Assembly (NCBI GenBank): GCA_007753915.1
Contig: CP036352.1
Location: forward strand, 2,977,306-3,041,305
Source of the DNA: Phycisphaerae bacterium RAS2
GTDB lineage: Bacteria > Planctomycetota > Phycisphaerae > UBA1845 > UTPLA1
DNA: 64,000 nt
Direction: 5' to 3'
Part shown: positions 8,568 through 17,732 of the stretch, piece after piece
Layout of the letters: each line of letters opens with the position of its first letter
Position numbering within the stretch: position 1 is the first letter of the stretch
The notes under the pieces: model-generated
Databases searched by the model: none
What the model was told of the DNA's origin: nothing
What the model saw: only the letters and a program-made list of their open reading frames with translations
Made by a program: the position numbers and the translations under genes

Positions 8568-10742
8568 ATGGGCAGAATGCCCGTCCCGCGATTTGCTTCC
8601 ACGTGGTCGCGTATCCAACAGCCCCTCCCCAAACCCGCAGCGCGCTGGAGCCGGCTCTTCGGGCTGGGTGTGCTAGTCGGCGTCCTGGGAGGACTCGCCG
8701 CCGCAGCATTTGAGTGGTCGCTCCATCAAGCGACACATTTCCTGATCGGTCGCGTCACGCACCTTGGCTCGCCAGACATCCTGCGTTTCGATTGGCGCGT
8801 CCTTGTCCTGCCGGCGGTCGGCGGCATGATCTCCGGCCTGCTCGTCAAGTGGTTCTGCCCCCAGAGCGCCCGCGGCCACGGCACCGATGCCCTGATCCGC
8901 GCGTTTCATCACCGCCAGGGTGCCCTCCCCCTTCGCGGTCCGGCCGTGAAGGCAGTCGCAAACGTCGCCGTGCTCTCCTGCGGCGGATCGACCGGTCCCG
9001 AAGGCCCTAACGCCGCACTGGGCGCGTCCATCGGGTCGGCCGTTGGCGGCGTCTTTCGTCTCGCGCCGCGCGAGCGACGGGCAATGCTGATCGCCGGGTG
9101 CGCAGCCGCTGTCGGCGCAATCTTTCGCTGCCCGCTCGGCGGGGCCTTATTCGCTACAAGCGTCTTGTATCAGGAGGAGGAGTTTGAATCCGACGCGATC
9201 GTGCCGTCGTTCGTCGCCTCCGTCCTGGGTTACTCCGTGTTCATGACGCTGTGGGGCGGCCTGGGCCAACCCGAGTATCTGATCCGCGGCGCCGACCAGC
9301 TTGCCTTCGGCTCAATCTATGATCTCTTTGCCTACGCCGTCCTCGGCCCGCTTTGCGGATTGGGCGCGATCCTCTTCACTCGGGCGCTGCGCCTCGTTGA
9401 AGACGGCGTCATGCCGCGTACAAAGATACCCATCTGGATTGCCCCGGCGGTCGGCGGGCTTGCCACGGGAGCCATTGCGTGCGTCTTTCCGCAGGTCATG
9501 GACGGCCGTTACGCCTTCATTCAGGGTGCCGTCGACGGACTGACCAGACCGGGTGTCAGCCCCGGCGCGTGGGCGGGCCTGCTGGCACTGATTGTCGTTT
9601 TCAAGTGCCTTGCGACCGCGACCACGGTCGGCAGCGGCGGGTCGGGCGGCGCACTGGGACCGTCCGTCTTCCTCGGTGGTGTGATCGGCGCCTTTCTCGG
9701 CGCGATGATCGACGCGGTCTACCCCGGCATGATGGGGCCGAACTCCGGCCTGCGCCCCGCCTTGATCGCCGTCGGCATGGGAGGCGTGCTCGCAGCCACG
9801 ATGCGCACTCCGCTTGCGAGCATCGTGATGGTGACAGAGATGACCGGCAGCTTCGGTCTGATCGTGCCGCTGATGCTGGTGTGCGTCAGTGCGTACGTCA
9901 TCGGCCGTAAGTGGGGGTTGAGCCGGGAGCAGGTGCGCACGAGCGTACAGTCGCCCGCCCACGCAGGAGATGCCCTCGTTCGCCTGCTCGAATCGTGGCG
10001 AGTTGACGACATCATGGATCGCGTCTGGCCCGAAACGATTGCCCCCACGGCGACGCTGCGCGCGCTCGTCAGCAAGCTGACACCCGGCACGCGGCCGGTG
10101 TTCGCCGTTGCCGAGAGCGGGCAATTGCTTGGCTTGATCTCAACAACCGACATCCTGCGAATCATGAATGAGCCGTCGCTGGCCGAGGCCGTCATCGCCT
10201 CGGACATGATGACGCGGCGACTGGCCACGGTGCAGCCGGACGATGACGTGTATTCGTCACTCGATGCGTTTCGCGGCAGCGATCACGATGTGTTGCCCGT
10301 GTTGAGCGCGGCCCCGGAGGGGCGGTGGGTCGGCATGTTGAGTCGGCGACGCGTGCTCGATGCCGTTCGCGATCACATGGCTGACGTGCAGCGGCTCATG
10401 ATTCGCGAGCATGCCGGACTTCGCACGATGGAGGAGGATGCCCGGCTGGAGCAGCTTGGTCTGGGCATCGCACCCGCCCGAAGCGATCTGGTACAGCGAT
10501 TGCCCGTGCCGACGGATGTCGTCGGTCGATCGCTCCGCGAGGCGGACTTTCGCCGAACGCACGGCGCCCAGGTCATCGCCATCGAGCACTCCGACGGCTC
10601 GCTGCAATGCCCGCCGAGCCTTGACGCGCCACTTCGGGCCGATCAGCGATTACTGGTCGTCGCGCAGTCACAATCCCCTGCCGCAAACAGCGAATCCACC
10701 GCGTCGCCTCCGGCACGCCCTTCCTCGCATAACGAATCATGA
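8568..10742 (+). CDS. CLC-family chloride channel/transporter with CBS pair and TrkA-C domain
   Basis: Membrane anion channel or H+/Cl- exchanger of about 724 residues. The CLC core (roughly the first 430 residues) shows STGPEGPNAALGASIG, the GxEGP selectivity motif with the gating glutamate, and GSGGSGGALGPSVFLGG. The CBS pair follows (WRVDDIMDRVWPETI and VIASDMMTRRLATVQPDD), a nucleotide-sensing module. The C-terminus (VVGRSLREADFRRTHGAQVI and following) resembles an RCK-C/TrkA-C ligand domain, so two cytoplasmic sensors are stacked on one channel. Start at 8568 or 8577; the open frame reaching back into smc is rejected. Confidence 0.9.
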   Translation: MGRMPVPRFASTWSRIQQPLPKPAARWSRLFGLGVLVGVLGGLAAAAFEWSLHQATHFLIGRVTHLGSPDILRFDWRVLVLPAVGGMISGLLVKWFCPQSARGHGTDALIRAFHHRQGALPLRGPAVKAVANVAVLSCGGSTGPEGPNAALGASIGSAVGGVFRLAPRERRAMLIAGCAAAVGAIFRCPLGGALFATSVLYQEEEFESDAIVPSFVASVLGYSVFMTLWGGLGQPEYLIRGADQLAFGSIYDLFAYAVLGPLCGLGAILFTRALRLVEDGVMPRTKIPIWIAPAVGGLATGAIACVFPQVMDGRYAFIQGAVDGLTRPGVSPGAWAGLLALIVVFKCLATATTVGSGGSGGALGPSVFLGGVIGAFLGAMIDAVYPGMMGPNSGLRPALIAVGMGGVLAATMRTPLASIVMVTEMTGSFGLIVPLMLVCVSAYVIGRKWGLSREQVRTSVQSPAHAGDALVRLLESWRVDDIMDRVWPETIAPTATLRALVSKLTPGTRPVFAVAESGQLLGLISTTDILRIMNEPSLAEAVIASDMMTRRLATVQPDDDVYSSLDAFRGSDHDVLPVLSAAPEGRWVGMLSRRRVLDAVRDHMADVQRLMIREHAGLRTMEEDARLEQLGLGIAPARSDLVQRLPVPTDVVGRSLREADFRRTHGAQVIAIEHSDGSLQCPPSLDAPLRADQRLLVVAQSQSPAANSESTASPPARPSSHNES

Positions 10743-10751
10743 GCACTTCGC

Positions 10752-10791
10752 CAAAGAAAAACCCCGACGCAGGAACAGGCCTGCATCGGGG
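10752..10791 (-). terminator. Intrinsic terminator of the PEP-CTERM gene
   Basis: Twelve-base arms (10762-10773 and 10780-10791) with one wobble pair and a six-base loop, followed on the minus strand by TTTTTCTTT. On the plus strand no T-run follows, so it mainly serves the minus-strand gene. It may also slow readthrough from the channel gene. Confidence 0.8.
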
Positions 10792-10830
10792 TCATTGAAG
10801 TAATGTTGATTCAGGTGCGCGTTCGGAAAA

Positions 10831-11520
10831 TCAACGAACGCGGCGACGCATCGCAACCAAGCCAAGTGCCAACAGGACCGCGGTAGCCGGTTCGGGGACG
10901 TCATGAATCGTGGCAACGAAGTTGGCGACACCGAAGTTCGGATCACCGCCGAACGAGAAAAGGCTCCAGGCCGAGCCGTTGTAGAACGAGGCGTTGTTCG
11001 TGTAGAACCCGGTGGTCTGGCCGAACGTCGAACTGCACTGGAACCCGAACGATCCGCCGTACTCAAAGTTCGATACGCTTACGCTCCAGCCGACGTTGTT
11101 GAATCCGCCCGAAGTCACGACATTGGGAAGCGGAATCGACAATGTGAAAAACTCCGGACCGAACTCATCCGTGGAGGGAAGCTGAACATCAGGGATTGTA
11201 ACGGAGTAAAGCTCCGTGCCCGGCCCGAAGACCAGTCCGCTCGGGTCACCGTCGTTGAATGTCACCGTGATGTCGGTCTCGCCGGGGAAGATGCTGCCAT
11301 AGACCGCCAACCCCAGATCGATCTGATTCAGCGTGTATGTCTCGGGCTGAAACCCGGAAAGCCATCCGCTGTCGCCATACTTCACGCCCGGTGCCGTGAG
11401 CGATGTAAACGGCACAAAGTAGCCGTTGTCAAACGTGTTGCTGAAGACAATTCCCGCCTTCGCCGACGGCGCGGCAGCGAGCGAAATCACCAACGCAAGG
11501 ATTGCGACGAACTTTTTCAT
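10831..11520 (-). CDS. PEP-CTERM sorting-domain protein, exported
   Basis: Secreted or surface protein of about 229 residues with an N-terminal signal peptide (MKKFVAILALVISLAAAPSAKA). The C-terminus has the full PEP-CTERM tripartite signal: VPEPATA, a hydrophobic helix (VLLALGLVAM) and basic RRRVR. Such tails are cut by an exosortase. The middle is Gly/Asn/Phe-rich and beta-like, with no known catalytic motif. The ATG at 11520 follows GGAG by about 10 bases; the longer reading would start at a TTG. An intrinsic terminator follows the stop. No exosortase gene is in the window, but a deacetylase of the PEP-CTERM-locus subfamily is at 38.8 kb. Confidence 0.9.
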   Translation of the reverse strand: MKKFVAILALVISLAAAPSAKAGIVFSNTFDNGYFVPFTSLTAPGVKYGDSGWLSGFQPETYTLNQIDLGLAVYGSIFPGETDITVTFNDGDPSGLVFGPGTELYSVTIPDVQLPSTDEFGPEFFTLSIPLPNVVTSGGFNNVGWSVSVSNFEYGGSFGFQCSSTFGQTTGFYTNNASFYNGSAWSLFSFGGDPNFGVANFVATIHDVPEPATAVLLALGLVAMRRRVR

Positions 11521-11665
11521 GCTGCGATGCTCCAATTCCCCAAAGGAGTTAAACAGGCCCCCGCCCGTGGTCCGGGCTTGGTGTGCGAATGGAAATCATA
11601 AGGGAAACCCGGGAATCGAATCAAGAAAACAAAGCGGGGAAGTTCCGATAAGCCCGCGAATCCCA

Positions 11666-13726
11666 TCAGCCCGCGGTTCTGGGCATTCGATGCTCGCCAA
11701 CCGAAAGCTCGCTGGTGGAGGTTCGGGAATTGGGTGCCACACCGGTGGTGCCCGCGTCGGGACCAGGCTGATACTCGGCGACAATTTCACCAAGCTGGCG
11801 GCGGAGTTGCTCGTGCGTCAGGTCGTCGGCCGTTCGAACAAGGTCTTCCATCAACCGGCAGACTCGCGGCCAGTCTTCGCGGCGGTTGCGCCAGACATAG
11901 ATTTTCTCGTGGCGCGTCTTGGCCATGTCCTCGCCCTGCACGCTCAACTCCTCGTAAAGCTTCTCGCCCGGACGGACTCCTGAAAAAACGATCTCGATGT
12001 CCTCGCCGGGTCGCAGGCCGCTCAAGGTGATCATTTCTCGCGCCAGATCGACGATTTTCACCGGCTCGCCCATGTCCAGCACGAAGATGTCGCCGTCGTT
12101 GCCCATCACGCCGGCCTGCAGGACCAACTGCGTCGCCTCGGGAATCGTCATGAAATAACGCGTCATTGCCGGATCGGTCACCGTCACCGGCCCCCCCGCC
12201 GCGATCTGTCGCTGGAAAATCGGCACAACGCTCCCGCTCGAGCCGAGCACATTGCCAAACCGCACGGTGATAAACTGGGTGCTCGCCGCTGCCGCCGGGC
12301 GGGCCCCACCGGCCGTCGCAAGCTGCTGGATGTACATCTCCGCGACGCGTTTCGTGCAACCCATCACGCTCGTCGGATTCACCGCCTTGTCCGTCGAGAT
12401 CATGACAAAGCGCTGGACCTTGTGGCGCAGCGCCGCATCGGCCACCGTGCGCGTGCCCAGCACGTTGTTTTTGATCGCTTCGCCGACGTTCAGCTCCATC
12501 AACGGCACGTGCTTGTGCGCCGCGGCATGAAACACCACCGCCGGCCGTTCCGCCGCAAACACGGCTTCCAGTCGACGCGCATCGCAGATGTCGGCGACGT
12601 AGCACATTCGCGGCACGCTCGGCGCCAATGTCTGCAATTCGCGGTCGATTTCAAAAAGATTGTTTTCCGCCTGCTCGACGAGAATCAGCCGGGCCGGGCC
12701 GAAACGCAGCAACTGACGGCACACTTCCGACCCGATGGAGCCGCCCGCGCCGGTCACCAGAACGCGCTGCCCACGCAGCGACTCGCGAAGCTGCGCTTCA
12801 TCCAGCTCGACCTGCTCGCGACCGAGCAGGTCCTTGATGTCCACGTCGCGGATCTGCGAAAACGTCACCCGGCCCTCGATGACCTGCTCCATGCCGGGGA
12901 TCGTTCGAAACCGAACGTTCAAGCCCTGCAATGCTTCCACAATCGCGCGCAACCGCTTCTGCGGCGCGCCGGGAATCGCCAGGAGGATTTCATCAATCTG
13001 TCCGTTCCGGCAAGTCTCCCCCACTTGGTCGATCGCGCCCAGCACTGGCACGCCGTGAATCTGTGTTCCGTGCTTCGAAACATCGTCGTCCAGGAAACCT
13101 GCTACGCGATATCGCTCCACCGGCATCCGGAGCACCTCGCGCAGCAACGCCTCGCCCGTGTCCCCAGCACCGACGATCAAACATCGCCGAAATCCGGCGC
13201 TCGACACCGGCCGAATCTCCTCGTGATACAACCGCACCGCTAGTCGGGCCCCGCAAATCGCCGCGATCGTCGCTCCCCAATCCAGAATAAACATCGACGG
13301 CGGAAATTGCGTCGGGACCACCTTGCCATCCGGGCTGATCACCTGATCCAGAAACATGCTTGTGCCAAACTTCTGGAGGTGAATGTTCTCGGCAAGGTAA
13401 AAGACCACCACGAATCCGAACGTGCTGACGTTCGTCGCTTTCACCACCGCCAGCATGTCCCGCATCCCTACGTACCGCCACGATCCGCGAAACAGCTTCT
13501 GCCAGCCGAACACCGCCATCTTGATGACCACGACAATCGGCAGCAGCGGGAGATAAAAGGGCTGGAACCACAGGTAAAGATTCTTGAAATTGAAATACAA
13601 CCCGAACGCGCAAAACAACGCCAGGGCGAACAACGCGGCATGCAACCCGGCCGAGATGAGGCCGCGATGCCGCGCCATCAGGCGGCGATACATCGTTTGA
13701 CCCGATCTTGATTGGTTCGCCATCAC
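11666..13726 (-). CDS. FlaA1/CapD-type nucleotide-sugar epimerase/dehydratase, membrane-bound
   Basis: Polysaccharide-biosynthesis enzyme of 686 residues, probably a UDP-N-acetylhexosamine 4,6-dehydratase or C6-modifying enzyme. Four or so N-terminal membrane helices lie within 1-165. A first Rossmann domain follows (CLIVGAGDTGEALL at about 182-195), then the extended SDR domain VLVTGAGGSIGSEVC (322-336) with STDKAVNPTSVMGCTK, the family variant in which the SDR catalytic Tyr is replaced by Met while Lys is kept. Next comes VRFGNVLGSSGSVVP. The last 60 residues are basic and poorly conserved. The product would feed surface-glycan synthesis and may serve the 38.8-49 kb locus. Start at 13726 or the next ATG at 13723. 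Confidence 0.93.
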   Translation of the reverse strand: MMANQSRSGQTMYRRLMARHRGLISAGLHAALFALALFCAFGLYFNFKNLYLWFQPFYLPLLPIVVVIKMAVFGWQKLFRGSWRYVGMRDMLAVVKATNVSTFGFVVVFYLAENIHLQKFGTSMFLDQVISPDGKVVPTQFPPSMFILDWGATIAAICGARLAVRLYHEEIRPVSSAGFRRCLIVGAGDTGEALLREVLRMPVERYRVAGFLDDDVSKHGTQIHGVPVLGAIDQVGETCRNGQIDEILLAIPGAPQKRLRAIVEALQGLNVRFRTIPGMEQVIEGRVTFSQIRDVDIKDLLGREQVELDEAQLRESLRGQRVLVTGAGGSIGSEVCRQLLRFGPARLILVEQAENNLFEIDRELQTLAPSVPRMCYVADICDARRLEAVFAAERPAVVFHAAAHKHVPLMELNVGEAIKNNVLGTRTVADAALRHKVQRFVMISTDKAVNPTSVMGCTKRVAEMYIQQLATAGGARPAAAASTQFITVRFGNVLGSSGSVVPIFQRQIAAGGPVTVTDPAMTRYFMTIPEATQLVLQAGVMGNDGDIFVLDMGEPVKIVDLAREMITLSGLRPGEDIEIVFSGVRPGEKLYEELSVQGEDMAKTRHEKIYVWRNRREDWPRVCRLMEDLVRTADDLTHEQLRRQLGEIVAEYQPGPDAGTTGVAPNSRTSTSELSVGEHRMPRTAG

Positions 13727-13968
13727 TGTGCAATGAGCCGTTTGCGCCTAGTCGTCAGCCATGAGCCGGGAGCGATGATCCCGACAATTGGCGCGTCGAG
13801 AACCCACCCTGCGGCACCATTCCATCGTGCCTCCGTGGGTGTAATGCTACCTCATTTTTCGGTCCAACGGGATGGTTCAATGAGCAGGATGACCGCGTGA
13901 AACGGTACTTCCGATAAGTGGGAGGTAAGCAGTGGCCAGCGAAAAGCGGTACGTCAGCGAAGTCCGCA

Positions 13969-15201
13969 CTAAGGCTTCTGTTCCGCGTTCCCCGTTCCCT
14001 GCTCCTTGTTCGACACACCCTGCACCTTACTTCCCGCTCCGGCCTCGACCAGTGCTTTGCGATACCGATCGGCTGCTTCGACCAGCTCGGGATCTGAGAG
14101 GCCTTTCATCGAATCGGCCGCTGAGAGGGACGTACTCATGTCGCCGTACAGGAACGCCGTGTAAGAAATGATGACGGCTGTCATGGCGCGATCATTCACC
14201 GCCGAGCAGAATGTGCTGGCCGTGTCGAACAAGTCCCGGAAATAAGCCGGGTCCTTGAAGAATCGATCCCGCTCGATGAGCAAATCTTCGGCCGTTTGCA
14301 CGCGCAGGATTCCGTCGCGCAGGTTTGAGTAGGCGCGGGAGTAGTCCTTGTTCAGAAACGACACGATTCCCACGGCAAAATAGGGCTTGGCTTTGTCGCG
14401 CGAGGCATCGCGATACAGCTCAAAGAAACTCCGCGCGGTGATCAGCGCGTGGCTGGACTTGGTGAGCTCGAGGGGGTCGTAAAGCCGCGCGTAACCCAGC
14501 CCGGTCTCGTAGGCTTCTTCGGCCCGCTGCTTGATCCGCTGTTCGAGGAAATCTTGATACGTGCGTCGCTCGACGCGCTCCAGAGTCCCATCGGTCGATT
14601 CGCGGAATCCTTCACGGTGCAGGTAGGACCCGCCCATCAACAACGAAGCCGAATCCGCCTCGGAGACGGGTTCTCCCGTGCCGCGTTCGGCGAGAGAGTC
14701 GGACGGCATTGAGCTCGCCGATCCGTTCGATCCGCCCGACGATTCGATCATTCGCTCGCTGATTTCACCGATGCGCGGAGCGCGCGTAACCATTTCTTTT
14801 CGCTCCAGCGTGAAACCGCGACTCTCCGCCAACCGCATGCCCATTCTCGAACGGGGCAGGACCAGGCTCTGACGATCGATCAATTCCCGCATTGGACTGG
14901 GTCGGTAGTATCCCCGATACCGATCCGACGCCCGGCCGGTCAACCCGTCGAAATCGCGCAAAATGTCGATTCGCGTCTTCATCCCGACCCAGGTGCCGCC
15001 GGTCCCCACCGCGGACATATAGGTCGGCCGACTGGAAAGGCCGCCGGCCTTTAGCTTTTTCTTAGGGGGGGCCTGCTGCGCCGACACCACATCCGGCATC
15101 AAAGAAATCAAGGCCGTCGCCACGACGACTAGGGTGTAGCAGGCGCTGCGCGAGTTGGAGCCGTCGATGGCACTACGCGACGTCATTCGCTTCCAATCCA
15201 T
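13969..15201 (-). CDS. Exported hypothetical protein with repeat-like C-terminal tail
   Basis: About 410 residues, not recognised. The N-terminus has a signal-type hydrophobic stretch (YTLVVVATALISLMPDVVSA). The body is rich in charged and Ser/Gly segments, and the C-terminal half is helical (TPR-like ARSFFELYRDASRDKAKPYF). The last 25 residues (GAGSKVQGVSNKEQGTGN and on) come from low-complexity GGAAC-type DNA, as if a short repeat had extended the end. A good minus-strand promoter puts the transcription start near 15212, just inside the first ATG (15213), so I use the ATG at 15201; 15186 is also possible. Confidence 0.75.
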   Translation of the reverse strand: MDWKRMTSRSAIDGSNSRSACYTLVVVATALISLMPDVVSAQQAPPKKKLKAGGLSSRPTYMSAVGTGGTWVGMKTRIDILRDFDGLTGRASDRYRGYYRPSPMRELIDRQSLVLPRSRMGMRLAESRGFTLERKEMVTRAPRIGEISERMIESSGGSNGSASSMPSDSLAERGTGEPVSEADSASLLMGGSYLHREGFRESTDGTLERVERRTYQDFLEQRIKQRAEEAYETGLGYARLYDPLELTKSSHALITARSFFELYRDASRDKAKPYFAVGIVSFLNKDYSRAYSNLRDGILRVQTAEDLLIERDRFFKDPAYFRDLFDTASTFCSAVNDRAMTAVIISYTAFLYGDMSTSLSAADSMKGLSDPELVEAADRYRKALVEAGAGSKVQGVSNKEQGTGNAEQKP

Positions 15202-15218
15202 GGGCGGGAACATACGGT

Positions 15219-15247
15219 ATGATATCGGCCGGTAAGTCGCCGGTCAA
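15219..15247 (-). promoter_or_regulatory. Predicted sigma-70 promoter for the 13969-15201 gene
   Basis: On the minus strand: TTGACC (15242-15247), exactly 17 bases, TATCAT (15219-15224). Transcription would begin near 15212, leaving a leader of about ten bases before the chosen ATG. Confidence 0.65.
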
Positions 15248-15351
15248 TCGCGCAGAATGTGCGGGAAGCGCCTAACCCGCCCGTGCAGCATACGATACGC
15301 CCCAGGCGAAGGTCGAAAAACGCGTTACGAGGGGCTGTGTCGCGAGGTACA

Positions 15352-17028
15352 ATGTCCCGGATATCCGTCCTTTCTGTCTCACTGGCCTCCAAGTGCCGCA
15401 TGCTCTTCGGCGGCGCGGTGCTGATGATTATCGCCTCGGCGCTCCTCGTGCCGTGGTTGCGAATGCGCGACCTGGTGCACGAGAAGAATATCACGCAGGC
15501 GCGGCAGGCGGCGCGGCTTGCCCTCGCACGCTTTGAGCCCGGAAGCGGCAACTGGGACTACAAGCAGCGTCTGCTCAAGGCGTGGTGGCCGGCAGGGAGC
15601 GTGAAGCACGGAATTCGCTGCCCCGTTCCCCGATTGATTCCGCTTGTGGACCCGCGGCCCGATCCGGCCGATCCGCTTCGCTCGACCTCCGATCCGCAGC
15701 CGCCGCCCGGGTGCGACCCCGAAATGGCCGGCGCCATCCGCGCGCTGGCAGCCGATCATTCTCTCGCTGAAGTGCAGCTCCCGATCGAGACCATCAGCGG
15801 CAATCTGCTCTATCGCGTCGTACTGCCGGTGCGCGCGGTGGGCACCCGGTACCCGTCGGGGACGCTGATCGGCGTGATCGATGCCGAATACCCCGCGGGC
15901 AACGCGCGCGTCGATCTCTGGATCAACCTCGGACTGATCCTCATGGCCGGCGCACTTGCGGGCATGCTCGCCGTGCTGGTGTTCTATCTCATTGTTCAGA
16001 AACTCATTCTCTCTCCGGTGCGGCAGCTCACGCGGGTGGCCGATGGCGTCTCGCAAGGCGATCACAGCATTCGCAGCGCCATCGCGACGGGTGATGAGTT
16101 TGAGGAGCTGGCCCGCGCCTTCAACGGCATGTTGGGCCACTTGCAGACCTCGGAGAACGAACTCAAGACCATCAATCGCAGCCTCGACACGCGACTTGGC
16201 GAAGTCGCCGAGCGCAACGTCGCGCTCTTTGAGGCCAACAAAATCAAGAGCCAGTTCCTCGCCAACGTCAGCCACGAACTGCGAACCCCGCTCACGTCGA
16301 TCATCGGCTTCGCTGAACTGCTGCGCGAAGCCGCCAGCACCGAGGGCGGCCGGACCCTGCGCTACTCCGAGAACATCATGTCCAGCGGGCGCATGCTGCT
16401 GGGAATCATCAACGACCTGCTCGACCTCGCAAAGATCGAAGCGGGCAAGCTGGAACTCCATCGCGCGTCGATCGACCTGGTCGAACTGGGCAACAACCTG
16501 ATCGACTTCATGAGGCCGCTGGCGGACAAGAAGAACTTGAAACTGGCGGGGCGCTTCGACGCCGACTTGCCGCTTATCACGTCTGACGCGGGACGGTTGC
16601 AGCAGATTTTATACAACTTACTGTCAAATGCCGTGAAGTTTACGCCGGATCAGGGGCAGATTGAGCTGGTCATCGAGCGTGACCCGGAGAGGCCGACGCG
16701 CCCGGACTCGGAGCCGGCCAATGACGACACGGCGCGCGTGGTCGAGGGCGGCGTGCGAATCAGCGTCCGCGATACCGGCATCGGCATCCCGGAAAACGAA
16801 CTGCCGCGCGTCTTCGAAAAGTTCTGGCAGATCGACGACTCCATGACACGCGAACACAGCGGCACGGGGCTGGGGCTGGCCATCAGCAAGGAACTGGCGA
16901 CGATCCTCGGGGGAGACATCCGCGTCATCAGCAAAGAGGGCGAAGGCTCGACGTTCACCGTGATTCTGCCGATCACCCCCCCTGCCGAAACGGTCACAAC
17001 CCGACTTCATGCCGTGCCCCTGACATAG
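15352..17028 (+). CDS. Membrane-bound sensor histidine kinase (HAMP-HisKA-HATPase)
   Basis: Sensor kinase of 558 residues. The first membrane helix is about 17-36, a periplasmic sensor region about 40-188, and the second helix about 192-218. A HAMP domain follows, then HisKA with the phospho-acceptor His308 in FLANVSHELRTPL, and the ATPase domain with N box NLLSNAVKFT, G1 DTGIGIPENELP, F box FEKFWQ and G2 GTGLGLAISKEL. No receiver or transmitter extension is present and no response-regulator gene is adjacent, so its partner is elsewhere. The sensed signal is unknown. GAGGT precedes the ATG at 15352; the frame upstream of it lacks signal features. Confidence 0.95.
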   Translation: MSRISVLSVSLASKCRMLFGGAVLMIIASALLVPWLRMRDLVHEKNITQARQAARLALARFEPGSGNWDYKQRLLKAWWPAGSVKHGIRCPVPRLIPLVDPRPDPADPLRSTSDPQPPPGCDPEMAGAIRALAADHSLAEVQLPIETISGNLLYRVVLPVRAVGTRYPSGTLIGVIDAEYPAGNARVDLWINLGLILMAGALAGMLAVLVFYLIVQKLILSPVRQLTRVADGVSQGDHSIRSAIATGDEFEELARAFNGMLGHLQTSENELKTINRSLDTRLGEVAERNVALFEANKIKSQFLANVSHELRTPLTSIIGFAELLREAASTEGGRTLRYSENIMSSGRMLLGIINDLLDLAKIEAGKLELHRASIDLVELGNNLIDFMRPLADKKNLKLAGRFDADLPLITSDAGRLQQILYNLLSNAVKFTPDQGQIELVIERDPERPTRPDSEPANDDTARVVEGGVRISVRDTGIGIPENELPRVFEKFWQIDDSMTREHSGTGLGLAISKELATILGGDIRVISKEGEGSTFTVILPITPPAETVTTRLHAVPLT

Positions 17029-17058
17029 GGCCGCAGCGGGTTTGAGGATGTTCCACCC

Positions 17059-17685
17059 CTAAGGCTCGGTCCGCAGCGCGTCGGCGGTCGCTCCATCGCC
17101 GCGCTGCGACGGATCCCAGCGCGTGTTCAGCGAGTGCGGGACACCGACCAGGTCACACAACTTGCCCACGACGAAGTCCACGACGTCCTGCACCGTCTGC
17201 GGCAGCATGTAGAACCCCGGACACGCCGGACACAGGACGCCGCCGGCGCGGGAAACGCGCATCATGTTCTCCAGTTCGATCTGCGACACCGGCATCTCGC
17301 GTGGAACGAGGATCAACCGGCGCGACTCCTTCAAGTGCACCGCCGCGGCGCGCGAAATCAGGTTCGCACCCGTGCCCGAAGCCACGTCGCCCAGCGTGTT
17401 GCTGCTGCACGGGCAGATCACCATTGCATCCGTCAGGAAACTCCCCGATGCGATCCGCGCGCCGATGTCCCGATACGAATAACTGACAACCCGCTCCGCC
17501 AGCTCTCGGCCCACAAGCGTCTCGGGCGTCGGCTGCGCGATGCCCATCTCATCCGCGAAGAGCTGACGACCATGCGGCGACACGATGAAATGCACCTCGG
17601 CGCCGCCACGCGTCAGACACTCCAGCAGCCGCCGAGCATACGGCGCGCCGCTGGCGCCGGTCACCGCGAGGACGATTCGTTTCAT
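17059..17685 (-). CDS. ubiX: UbiX-type flavin prenyltransferase
   Basis: Makes prenylated FMN, the cofactor of UbiD decarboxylases, from FMN and dimethylallyl phosphate. 208 residues, typical length. Motifs: VTGASGAPYARRLL at the N-terminus (FMN binding), MVICPCSSNTLGDVASGTG, RRLILVPREMPVSQIELENM, and CPGFYMLPQTVQDVVDF. The start at 17685 gives the usual MKRIVLAVTGASG beginning; the extra 42 upstream codons are rejected. It is the last gene of the minus-strand run containing ubiD and ubiE, which supports a role in quinone synthesis. Confidence 0.96.
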   Translation of the reverse strand: MKRIVLAVTGASGAPYARRLLECLTRGGAEVHFIVSPHGRQLFADEMGIAQPTPETLVGRELAERVVSYSYRDIGARIASGSFLTDAMVICPCSSNTLGDVASGTGANLISRAAAVHLKESRRLILVPREMPVSQIELENMMRVSRAGGVLCPACPGFYMLPQTVQDVVDFVVGKLCDLVGVPHSLNTRWDPSQRGDGATADALRTEP

Positions 17686-17732
17686 GGAACTCGATGCCTC
17701 ATCCAGGGAATAGTCCGCCGGGCAGCGCGTTG

